Of a DNA stretch of 14,336 nucleotides, positions 1 through 8,000 are shown in pieces. The stretch comes from an uncultured Myxococcales bacterium (GTDB taxonomy: Bacteria; Myxococcota_A; UBA9042): positions 1 through 14,336 of the forward strand of contig CAIXAA010000008.1 of NCBI GenBank assembly GCA_903917305.1, in the 5' to 3' direction. The position numbers were made by a program, and so were the translations under genes. The first letter of the stretch is position 1, and each line of letters opens with the position of its first letter. The notes below the pieces were generated by a model that made no database searches, had not been told where the DNA came from, and was given only the letters and a program-made list of their open reading frames with translations.

Positions 1-479
1 GCCGTGATTTCAGCGCGCAGTGCCGCCACATCCTCGTGCAGCGATGCCACCTGCTTCTGCGACGCCACACCGAGCGCAACCAACAGGTCCTCGCGCACGT
101 CCGCCGGCAGCCTGAGCCACGACTCGACATCCGCCTTCAAGCCGACGCGCGCGCCGATGTTGCCAACCAGCGCCTCGAGCTTCTGCACGGCCTCGCCGCG
201 CTCCTCCAGGACCTTGTCGCGCGCCACGGCCACGGTCTGCTGCACGGTCGATTGCGCCGTGTGCACCATGTCTTGCGCCTTCTTCTCGATGCCGCCCATG
301 CGCTCCTGCGCCTCCGCGACGCGCGTGTGGAACTGCTCGCGCACATGGGCGCGCGCCGCCTCGACGCGCTGCACCACGGCCTCGCCGAGCATCTGGCGCG
401 CCAGCCGCGTGGCGGGGTTTTGACGCATTGCATCCTCGTGCTGCACGTTCTTCACATCGACGGTGTCTTTCTGGCTCAT
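1..479 (-). CDS. Phasin-like coiled-coil protein (partial, 3' end off window)
   Basis: The ATG at 479-477 opens a frame without a stop to the left edge, giving 159 complete codons; the C-terminus lies outside. The start is supported by a perfect AGGAGG five bases upstream (485-490, minus strand). The visible protein is soluble and mostly helical, with no signal peptide or membrane segment. It begins MSQKDTVDVKN, continues with long Glu/Ala/Gln/Arg-rich amphipathic stretches, then has LPADVREDLLVALGVAS and QVASLHEDVAALRAEI. That last part resembles the end of the helical domain in phasin or PHA-granule-associated (PhaF/PhaI-type) proteins, where a Gly-Val-x-(S/T) turn precedes a short leucine-zipper-like helix. 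Phasins coat polyhydroxyalkanoate granules in the cytoplasm. The assignment rests on this pattern and helical composition, not on a catalytic signature; another coiled-coil protein is possible. The gene is divergent from the carboxyltransferase gene at 799. Confidence 0.6.
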   Translation of the reverse strand, partial: MSQKDTVDVKNVQHEDAMRQNPATRLARQMLGEAVVQRVEAARAHVREQFHTRVAEAQERMGGIEKKAQDMVHTAQSTVQQTVAVARDKVLEERGEAVQKLEALVGNIGARVGLKADVESWLRLPADVREDLLVALGVASQKQVASLHEDVAALRAEIT

Positions 480-573
480 CGGGTCCTCCTGGGTCTGGAC
501 GGAGCCGCCGATCCGAAGCAAGCGCTTCCGTGCGGTTCCGCGTCCGCCGGGCAGTGCCGGCATCGACAATCTC

Positions 574-601
574 AAGATAACGCACCGCGTCATCCTGTCA
601 A
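574..601 (-). promoter_or_regulatory. Sigma-70-like promoter of the phasin-like gene
   Basis: On the minus strand a perfect -35 hexamer TTGACA (complement of 596-601) is followed after 16 bp by TATCTT (complement of 574-579), which matches four of six positions of TATAAT. Transcription would start near 567, leaving an untranslated leader of nearly 90 nt before the ATG at 479. The motifs are read directly; promoter function is inferred. Confidence 0.55.
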
Positions 602-625
602 GATGATTTCTAACGCACTGCGTCA
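578..625. promoter_or_regulatory. Two operator-like palindromes overlapping the phasin-like promoter
   Basis: TAACGCACCGCGTCA (578-592) and TAACGCACTGCGTCA (611-625) differ at one position. Each is an odd-centred inverted repeat: the core ACGCA-C-TGCGT is perfect in the second copy and has one mismatch in the first. Their centres, 585 and 618, are 33 bp apart, about three helical turns. The first fills the spacer between -35 and -10 of the minus-strand promoter and the second sits just upstream of the -35. This geometry fits a dimeric repressor bound twice. PhaR is known to autoregulate phasin genes in other bacteria, but its identity here is a guess. Confidence 0.5.
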
Positions 626-721
626 AAACGCACCCAGCGCGCCTCTGCAACACCTCTTGCCTCAGCGTGCATTCCTGCCCGCGTCACGCAAGCGCGGCGG
701 GCGGCACGGCGACGTTGCGGC

Positions 722-750
722 TTGCGGGCGGAAGGCTTCGCTGGTATGCA
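722..750 (+). promoter_or_regulatory. Weak candidate promoter for the carboxyltransferase gene
   Basis: TTGCGG (722-727) and TATGCA (745-750) are separated by 17 bp and each match only three of six consensus positions. They would place the transcript start near 757, about 40 nt before the ATG at 799. The rest of the 480-798 gap shows only the minus-strand promoter and operator-like repeats described separately. Confidence 0.3.
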
Positions 751-798
751 CGCGGCGCCCGGGGCCACCTCGCCCTGCCCGGCCCTCACGGAGCCAAC

Positions 799-2355
799 AT
801 GACGCAGCGACGCCAGAAGATCCTCGACCGCTTGACGGAGCTCAACGCGCAGGCGCTGGCCGGCGGCGGCGTCGAGCGCATGAAAAAGCAGCACGAAGCC
901 GGGAAGTTGACGGCGCGCGAACGCATCGAGCTCCTGCTCGACCCGGGCACGTTCATCGAGATGGACCGCTTCGTGACGCACCGCTGCACCGACTTCGACA
1001 TGCAGGACAAGAAGGTGCCAGGCGATGGCGTGGTGACCGGACACGGCCTGTGCGACGGCCGGACGATCTTCGTGTTCGCGCAGGATTTCACGGTCTTCGG
1101 CGGCTCGCTCAGCGGCGCCTTCGCGGAGAAGATCTGCAAGATCATGGACTTGGCCCTCAAGACCGGCGCACCGGTCATCGGCCTCAACGACTCGGGCGGC
1201 GCGCGCATCCAGGAAGGCGTCGTCTCGCTGGCCGGCTACGCCGAGATCTTCTGGCGCAACGTGCAGGCGTCCGGCGTGATCCCGCAAATCTCCCTGGTTC
1301 TCGGACCTTGCGCTGGCGGCGCAGTCTACAGCCCGGCGATCACGGACTTCGTGCTGATGACCGACAAGACGTCGTTCATGTTCATCACCGGCCCGGACGT
1401 CATCAAGACCGTCACGCATGAGACGGTCACGCAAGAGGAATTGGGCGGTGCGCTGCGGCACGCGACGACGTCGGGCGTCGCCCACTTCGCCTGCGACGAC
1501 GAGCGCCACGCGATCGCCTGCACCCGGGAACTGCTCAGCTTCTTGCCGTCGAACAACGTCGATCAGCCGCCGCGCAAGCCGACGACCGATCCGACCTCGC
1601 GCCGGGAGCCGAAGCTGGCGACGCTGGTGCCCGACGATCCGTCCAAGCCGTACGACATGCACGAGGTCATCCGCGCGGTGGTGGACGACGGCTGGTTCTT
1701 CGAGGTCCACGACCACTACGCCCGCAACATCCTCTGCGGTTTTGCACGCTTGGACGGCTCTCCGGTCGGCGTCGTCGGCAACCAGCCGGCCGTGCTAGCC
1801 GGCTGCCTCGACATCGACGCCAGCGTCAAGGCCGCGCGCTTCGTGCGCTTTTGCGATTGCTTCAACATTCCGCTGGTCACGTTCGTCGACGTGCCGGGCT
1901 TCCTGCCGGGAACGGCGCAGGAATACGGCGGCATCATCCGCCACGGCGCCAAGCTGCTCTACGCCTACGCCGAGGCGACCGTGCCCAAACTGACCGTCAT
2001 CACGCGCAAAGCCTATGGAGGGGCGTACGACGTCATGAGCTCCAAGCACATCCGCGGCGACATCAACTTCGCGTGGCCGACCGCGGAGATCGCCGTCATG
2101 GGCCCCGATGGCGCGGTCAACATCGTCTACCGGCAGGAGCTCAAGAACGCCGCCGATCCCGCGCTGGCCAAGGCGGAGTACGCCGAGAAGTACCGCGACA
2201 CATTCGCCAACCCGTTCAAGGCAGCAGAGCTGGGCTATGTGGACGAGGTCATCCTGCCGGAAGACACAAGGCCGCGTCTTTGCGCGAGTTTGCGGATGTT
2301 GTCGGGAAAACGCGACAGCAACCCGCCCAAGAAGCACGGCAACATTCCGCTGTAG
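799..2355 (+). CDS. pccB: Propionyl-CoA carboxylase beta-type carboxyltransferase
   Basis: The 518-residue product is the carboxyltransferase subunit of a biotin-dependent acyl-CoA carboxylase. It moves CO2 from carboxybiotin to the alpha carbon of an acyl-CoA, here probably propionyl-CoA to give methylmalonyl-CoA, in the cytoplasm. The frame is open further upstream, but the ATG at 799 gives the family N-terminus (MTQRRQKILDRL, then a KLTARERIELLLD motif) and has GGAG at 790-793. The N-terminal crotonase-fold half contains the oxyanion-loop motif LNDSGGARIQEG. The C-terminal half contains GFLPGTAQEYGGIIRHGAKL and KAYGGAYDVMSSKH, and the protein ends KKHGNIPL as full-length family members do. 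The Asp in GGAYDVM is the position that favours propionyl-CoA in characterised actinobacterial PccB, where acetyl-CoA enzymes carry Ile; applying this here is inference. No biotin-carboxylase or BCCP (alpha) subunit is encoded in the window. Confidence 0.93.
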   Translation: MTQRRQKILDRLTELNAQALAGGGVERMKKQHEAGKLTARERIELLLDPGTFIEMDRFVTHRCTDFDMQDKKVPGDGVVTGHGLCDGRTIFVFAQDFTVFGGSLSGAFAEKICKIMDLALKTGAPVIGLNDSGGARIQEGVVSLAGYAEIFWRNVQASGVIPQISLVLGPCAGGAVYSPAITDFVLMTDKTSFMFITGPDVIKTVTHETVTQEELGGALRHATTSGVAHFACDDERHAIACTRELLSFLPSNNVDQPPRKPTTDPTSRREPKLATLVPDDPSKPYDMHEVIRAVVDDGWFFEVHDHYARNILCGFARLDGSPVGVVGNQPAVLAGCLDIDASVKAARFVRFCDCFNIPLVTFVDVPGFLPGTAQEYGGIIRHGAKLLYAYAEATVPKLTVITRKAYGGAYDVMSSKHIRGDINFAWPTAEIAVMGPDGAVNIVYRQELKNAADPALAKAEYAEKYRDTFANPFKAAELGYVDEVILPEDTRPRLCASLRMLSGKRDSNPPKKHGNIPL

Positions 2356-2356
2356 C

Positions 2357-2376
2357 CCATTGCGCATGGTTTTGTC
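2357..2376 (+). terminator. Weak possible terminator after the carboxyltransferase gene
   Basis: Just after the stop codon, CCAT-TGCGC-ATGG can form a four-base-pair stem and is followed by TTTTG. The stem is short and the T-run minimal, so this may be chance. A further small inverted repeat (TGTCG/CGACA around an EcoRI-like GAATTC) follows immediately. Confidence 0.2.
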
Positions 2377-2394
2377 GGAATTCGGCGACACGAC

Positions 2395-2414
2395 GTGTGA
2401 CGGATCCGTGACAC
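2395..2414. promoter_or_regulatory. 20-bp near-perfect palindrome upstream of the kinase gene
   Basis: GTGTGACGGATCCGTGACAC is its own reverse complement apart from one G-G mismatch pair; the central ACGGATCCGT is perfect. It lies about 18 bp upstream of a candidate -35 (2432), which is a usual place for an activator site. The half-site TGTGA recalls CRP-family sites, but the spacing does not fit TGTGA-N6-TCACA. Confidence 0.4.
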
Positions 2415-2431
2415 TGCACGCGTTCAAGTGC

Positions 2432-2459
2432 TTGCACACGGCGCGGTGAGGACTAGAGT
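2432..2459 (+). promoter_or_regulatory. Candidate promoter for the hybrid kinase gene
   Basis: TTGCAC (2432-2437) and TAGAGT (2454-2459) are 16 bp apart. The -10 matches four of six consensus positions and the -35 only three. A start near 2466 would leave roughly 47 nt before the ATG at 2513. The weak -35 would suit dependence on an activator. Confidence 0.35.
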
Positions 2460-2512
2460 ACCGTCGCCGCCTGCCGCGTGTTCCCTGGGGCGCGGAAGGC
2501 CCGGATGGTGCC

Positions 2513-4900
2513 ATGTCCGTGTCCGAAGAATCCCACAGCGTCTCGCGCCACCACTCCAGCGATCTGCGCACGCCGGTCGCCGTCAACGGTGGGACCATGT
2601 CCGCGTCGACACTGGCGGTGGCCGTCGAGCAGTCGGCGCGCGCCGCCGTGATCGCGATGGACCTGGACGGCGTGTTGATCCACGCCAGCCCCGCGTTCTG
2701 CGCGCTCACGGGTTGGTCGCAGCAGGAGCTGCTCGGCGCGCAGCCCCCCTTGCCTTTCTGGCCACCGGAGCGGGCCAACGCCAACTCCGCGCTGGTGCAG
2801 GCGGTGCTCGCCGGCGAGCCGCGGCCAAATGGCTACGAGTCGGTCATGGTGCGCAAGAACGGCGAGCGCTTCGATGCGCACTCGCTCATCACGCGCCTCA
2901 TGGATGACCAGGGCCAGCACATCGGCTGGGTCAACTCGGTCCGCGATGTCAGCCGCGAGCGTGCGGTGGAGCGGCAGATCCGCGGCATCGCCGATGCGCT
3001 GACAGCGAGCCCGGAAGGCCTCGCGCTGGCGGACGCCGAGGATCGCTACATCTACGTCAATGAAATGTTTGCGGAACTCTGCGGCTTGACGGTAGCGCAG
3101 GTCCTCGGCAAGTGCTGGCCGGATCTTTCCGAGGGACATGTGCGGGCGGCAACCGATGGCACGCTTGCCGGCACGCTGCATGATCCCAAAGTCGGCACGC
3201 TGGACCACGACGCGAAGGTCGAGGACGCCACGGGTGGCGTGCGCTGGATCTCGATTCGTGCGGTCGCGCTCTGGGGCCCGAACCGGACGTACCTCGGCCA
3301 CATCGCCCAAGCGCGCGACGTGACGCATCGCCGCCAGCACCAGGAGGATCTGCTCAAGCTGCGCACGGCGGTCGAGGCGTCGGCGGAGGCGATCTACATC
3401 ACGGATCCCAACGGGATCATCACGTACGCCAACCCTGGCTTCACCAGGCTGTACGGCCACGATCTGGACGACATCATCGGCAAGGTCACGCCGCGCATCT
3501 TGAAGAGCGGCGTTCACGGTCCTGAGCGCTACGCCCAGTTCTGGCAGACGATCCTGGCCAAGAAGCCGATCAAGGGCGAGATCACGAACCGCACCATGGA
3601 AGGCCGCCTGGTCGACGTGGAGAGCACCGTCGACCCGATCCTCGACGCGGACGGCGCGATCCTTGGCTTCGTCTCGATCCAGCGCGATATGTCGGAGCGC
3701 AAGGCGCTGACGGCGCAGCTGAACCAGGCGCAGAAGATGGAGGCGCTGGGCCGGCTCGCGGGCGGCGTTGCCCATGATTTCAATAACGTGTTGTCCGTGG
3801 TGCTGAGCTACACCGACTTCCTGATGGACGAGGTCAGTGACCGGCCGGATCTCGTCGCGGATGTGCGCGAGATCCGCCAGGCTGGCGAGCGCGCGGCGGC
3901 GTTGACCCGGCAATTGCTGGTCTTTTCGCGCAAGGAGACCGCGCGCCCGGAGATCGTCGACCTCAACGCGGTCATCGCCAACGTCGAGAAGATGCTGCGG
4001 CGCACCATCGGCGAGGACGTCCATCTGCTCTGGGATCCGACGCCGGAACTGCCCTTCATCAAAGCGGATCCCGGGCACCTGGAGCAGGTGCTGATGAACC
4101 TGGCCGTCAATGCGCGCGACGCCATGCACGGCGGCGGCCAGCTGGTGCTGGCGACGGATTGCCTGGAGATCGAGGAAGCGGCCGTCGACACGCTCGATCC
4201 GATGCCGGCGGGCCGCTATTGCCTGCTGGAAGTGCGCGACACCGGCTGCGGCATGCCGTCAGAGGTGCTCGAGCACGCCTTCGACCCGTTCTTCACGACC
4301 AAGGAGCAGGGCAAGGGCACCGGCCTGGGATTGTCCATTGTCTACGGCATGGTGCGTCAGTCGGGCGGAGCGATCGGCGTGGAGTCGGTGGTGGGCCGGG
4401 GCACGACGTTCCGCATCTACCTGCCGGTGACGGATGAAATCCCGATGGACATCCAGCCGTTGCCGCAGGGCGTCACGCATCGCGGCCAAGGCGAGACGGT
4501 GCTGCTGGTGGAGGACGAGGACGCGGTGCGCGCCCTGGCGGAGCGCATCCTGCTGCGCGCCGGCTACCGGGTGCTCGATGCGCGCGGCGGCGGCGAGGCG
4601 CTGCTCATCTGCGAGCGCCACAGCGAACACATCGACGTGCTCCTGACGGACGTCGTGATGCCGCAGTTGAGCGGCACCGAGCTGGCGGAGCGCATCCAGC
4701 GTTTGCGCCCAAACATCAAGGTCTTGTACATGTCCGGCTACGCGCACGCGGGTGTGGATGCGGGCGCAGGCGCGGGGCCTCTCGGCACGCCGGTGGTCGT
4801 GCGCAAGCCGCTGGACCGCGAGACGCTGCTGACCGCGATCGACCGCGTGCTGGGCCGCCGCCAGCAGTCCGGGGCCTACGTGCTCAAGCCCCGCGGCTGA
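2513..4900 (+). CDS. Soluble hybrid sensor histidine kinase, PAS-PAS-PAS-HisKA-HATPase-REC
   Basis: The 795-residue product has no membrane segment and should sense a cytoplasmic signal. Three PAS domains occupy about 35-155, 160-285 and 290-405; the third is the most canonical (AIYITDPNGIITYANPGFTR and, later, a QRDMSERK exit motif). HisKA follows with the H-box GGVAHDFNN; the phosphoacceptor is His421. The ATPase domain shows the N-box (EQVLMNLAVNARDAM, near 524), G1 (VRDTGCGMP), F-box (FDPFFTTKEQ) and G2 (GKGTGLGLS, near 601). A receiver domain from about 660 has the acidic pair in VEDED, phosphoacceptor Asp713 in LLTDVVMP, the switch Ser in YMSGY and the conserved Lys in VVRKP, so all key residues are present. 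No output domain or response regulator follows, so the phosphoryl group must go to an Hpt or regulator encoded elsewhere, or the receiver feeds back on the kinase. An internal Met at residue 29 is an alternative start. The ligand is unknown. Confidence 0.92.
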   Translation: MSVSEESHSVSRHHSSDLRTPVAVNGGTMSASTLAVAVEQSARAAVIAMDLDGVLIHASPAFCALTGWSQQELLGAQPPLPFWPPERANANSALVQAVLAGEPRPNGYESVMVRKNGERFDAHSLITRLMDDQGQHIGWVNSVRDVSRERAVERQIRGIADALTASPEGLALADAEDRYIYVNEMFAELCGLTVAQVLGKCWPDLSEGHVRAATDGTLAGTLHDPKVGTLDHDAKVEDATGGVRWISIRAVALWGPNRTYLGHIAQARDVTHRRQHQEDLLKLRTAVEASAEAIYITDPNGIITYANPGFTRLYGHDLDDIIGKVTPRILKSGVHGPERYAQFWQTILAKKPIKGEITNRTMEGRLVDVESTVDPILDADGAILGFVSIQRDMSERKALTAQLNQAQKMEALGRLAGGVAHDFNNVLSVVLSYTDFLMDEVSDRPDLVADVREIRQAGERAAALTRQLLVFSRKETARPEIVDLNAVIANVEKMLRRTIGEDVHLLWDPTPELPFIKADPGHLEQVLMNLAVNARDAMHGGGQLVLATDCLEIEEAAVDTLDPMPAGRYCLLEVRDTGCGMPSEVLEHAFDPFFTTKEQGKGTGLGLSIVYGMVRQSGGAIGVESVVGRGTTFRIYLPVTDEIPMDIQPLPQGVTHRGQGETVLLVEDEDAVRALAERILLRAGYRVLDARGGGEALLICERHSEHIDVLLTDVVMPQLSGTELAERIQRLRPNIKVLYMSGYAHAGVDAGAGAGPLGTPVVVRKPLDRETLLTAIDRVLGRRQQSGAYVLKPRG

Positions 4901-4964
4901 TTCGGACGGCAGCGAGCGAACCTGGAGCACGAGTCAGCCACGTCGTTGCCGATGCGGGCTCGGT

Positions 4965-4994
4965 CCGCCGCGGCTGGGTCGCCGAGCGCGGCGG
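4965..4994. terminator. GC hairpin between the convergent kinase and PFOR genes
   Basis: CCGCCGCG (4965-4972) and CGCGGCGG (4987-4994) form a perfect eight-base-pair stem with a 14-nt loop, in the 147-bp gap where two genes converge. No T-tract follows on either strand, so it would be an atypical terminator or assist Rho-dependent ending. GC-rich inverted repeats arise easily by chance at this base composition. Confidence 0.3.
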
Positions 4995-5047
4995 TGCGGA
5001 CGTTCCGGCTGCACCAAAGCGCCGCTCAACGGTTGTGGATCGGCGCG

Positions 5048-8000
5048 CTACGCGCTCTCGCCCGGCTTGCGCGCCGCCTGGTTCGCCAGGTGCTCGTAGA
5101 ACGCCCAGCGCCGCGCCACATCCGCCTGCGCCTGCGTCATGAGCTTCTGGTACTGCACCGGATCGCGCTGTTCGACCATGCGGAAGCGGTTCTCGTGCGA
5201 CGCGAACTCCGCCACGGTCAGCTTGGGCGCCGGCGAGTCGAGCTTGAGCGGGTTCTCGCCCGCCGCCGCGCGCCGCGGATCGTAGCGGAACAGTGGCCAA
5301 TAGCCCGAATTGATGGCATTCTTCTGCTGATCCAGCGACTCCTGCATGTCGTAGCCGTGCGCGATGCAGGGGCTGTAGGCGATGATCAGCGACGGCCCGT
5401 CGTAGGACTCGGCCTCCTGGAACACGCGGACGGTGTGCGCGTCCTTGGCGCCCACGGCGACGCGCGCCACGTAGATATGTCCGTAACTCATGGCGATCAA
5501 GCCAAGGTCCTTCTTCGGCGAGGTCTTGCCGGCCGTGGCGAAGCGCGCCGAGGCGCCCAGCGGCGTCGCCTTGGAAGCCTGGCCGCCCGTGTTCGAGTAC
5601 ACCTCGGTGTCGAGCACCAGCACGTTGAGGTTGCGCGGCATCGACAGCACGTGGTCCAGGCCGCCGTAGCCGATGTCATACGCCCAGCCGTCGCCGCCGA
5701 CGATCCACACGCTCTTGCGCACGAGGTGGGTCGCCAGCTCTTGCAGGCGCCGCGCCGGCTCGCCCGGCAAGCCGCCGAGCTTGGCCTGCAGCGCCTTGAC
5801 CCGCGCCCGCTGATCGGCAATCCCTTGTTCTGACGACTGATCCGCAGCCAGCAGCGCCGAGACCAGCTCCGAGCCCACGCCCGCCGCCAGCTCGCGCAGC
5901 AGCGTCTCCGCGTGGCCCGTGTGGTGGTCGAGCGCAAGGCGGTAGCCCAGGCCGAACTCCGCGTTGTCCTCGAACAGCGAGTTCGCCCAAGCCGGCCCCT
6001 GGCCTTCGCAATTCGTCGTGTACGGCGTCGTCGGCAGGTTGGCGCCGTAGATGGACGAGCAGCCGGTGGCGTTGGCGATCAAGGCGCGGTCGCCAAAAAG
6101 CTGCGTCAGAAGCTTGACATACGGCGTCTCGCCGCAGCCGGAGCAGGCGCCCGAGAACTCGAACAGCGGCTGCAGGAACTGCGAGCCCTTCACGTCGATC
6201 TTGACGCGCGTGCGGTCCGGGTCGGGGATGTCCATGAAGAACTTGAAGTTGTCGCGCTCCGTCGCGCGCAGCGGCGCCTGCGGAAGCATGTCGATCGCCT
6301 TGTGCGCCGGGTTCTTCTTGTCCACCGCCGGGCACATCTCGACGCAGAGGTTGCAGCCCGTGCAATCCTCCGGCGCGACCTGGATCGTGTACTGGAAATC
6401 CTTGAATTCCGGCGCCTTGTACAGCGTCGCCTTGTAGGTCTCCGGCTTGTTCTCCAAGTACTTGGGCTCAAAGACTTTTGCCCGAATCGCTGCGTGCGGG
6501 CAGATCAGCGCGCACTTGTTGCACTGGATGCACAGCACTTCGTCCCACACCGGGATTTCTTGAGCGATATTGCGCTTTTCCCACTGCGTCGTGCCGGCCG
6601 GCCACACGCCGTCGACGGGGAAGGCGCTGACGGGCAGCGAGTCGCCCTTGTCCGCCATCATCACCGCGGTCACGCGCTGCACGAAGTCCGGCGCCGCACC
6701 CGAGACGATCGGCGGCAACTGCCGCTGCGACGTGGCGATCTTCGGCACGGCCACCTCGAACAGGTGCGCCAGCGTATGGTCGACCGCGGCAAAGTTCTTG
6801 CGCACGACGTCCTCGCCCTTCTTCGAATACGTCTTTTCGATCGAGTGCTTGATGTGATCGATGGCCTCGGCGCGCGGCAGCACGCCGGAGATCGCGAAGA
6901 AGCAGGTCTGCATGATCGTGTTGATGCGCTGACCCATGCCGGTGTCGCGCGCCACCCCATAGGCATCAATCACGTGGAATTTCATCTGCTTGTCGATCAG
7001 CTGCTGCTGCACCTCGCGCGGCAGGCTGTGCCACACCTCGTCCGGCGCGCGGGTGTCGTTGAGCAGGAACACGGCGCCCGGGGCGGCGTAGCCGAGGACG
7101 TCGTACTTCTCGAGGAAGGTCGTGTGGTGGCAGGCGACAAACTGAGCAAACTTGACCAGGTACGCGGAGCGGATCTGCCGCGGACCAAAACGCAGGTGCG
7201 AGATGGTCATCGAACCGGACTTCTTCGAGTCGTAGACGAAGTAGCCCTGGGCGTGGAAGTCCGTCTCTTCGCCAATGATCTTGATGGAGTTCTTGTTGGC
7301 GCCGACCGTGCCGTCCGCGCCCAGCCCGAAGAACACCGCGCCGACCACGTCCTTGGGCTCGATCGACAGGCTGGCGTCGTAGGCGAGCGACAGGTGCGTC
7401 ACGTCGTCCATGATGCCGACGGTGAAGCCGTGCAGCGGCTTGGCCTTGTCCAGCTCGCGCAGCGCGGCGACCACCATCGGCGGCGTGAACTCCTTGGACG
7501 ACAAGCCATAACGGCCGCCGATGACCAGCGGTTCGGAGCGCGGGGTGCCCACGCCATCGCGCCGCATCGCCGCCAGCGCCGCGACGATGTCGAGGTAGAG
7601 CGGCTCGCCGAGCGCGCCCGGCTCCTTGGTGCGGTCGAGCACCGTGATCGCGCGCACCGTCGCCGGCAGCACGGAGGCAAACGCCGCGACGTCAAAGGGC
7701 CGATACAGGCGCACCTTGATCAGGCCGACCTTCTCCCCTTGCGCCAGGAGCCAATCGATCGTCTCGTGCGCCGTCTCCGCGCCGGAGCCCATCATCACGA
7801 TGATGCGCTCGGCCTCGGGGTGACCCACGTAATCAAACGGCAAATAGCGGCGGCCGGTCAGCGCGGCGAACTGGTCCATCGTCTCGCGCACGATGGCCGG
7901 GCAGGCGAGGTGGTAGCGGTTGCCGGCCTCGCGCGCCTGGAAGAAAGAGTCTGGATTCTGGGCAGTTCCGCGGACATTCGGCGCATCCGGCGTCAGCGCG

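Noticed and set aside
417..431. Third copy of the phasin operator inside the coding region
   Set aside because: Only the half-site TGACGCA matches the palindrome well, and the bases encode Ala-Met-Arg-Gln-Asn near the protein start. Chance similarity is likely.
2396..2413. Palindrome as a CRP/FNR site
   Set aside because: The half-sites are TGTGA and TGACA with eight bases between, not TGTGA-N6-TCACA or TTGAT-N4-ATCAA.
2453..4129. Minus-strand open frame of about 560 codons opposite the histidine kinase
   Set aside because: Shadow frame: no family motifs, and the plus frame has complete H, N, G and receiver motifs.
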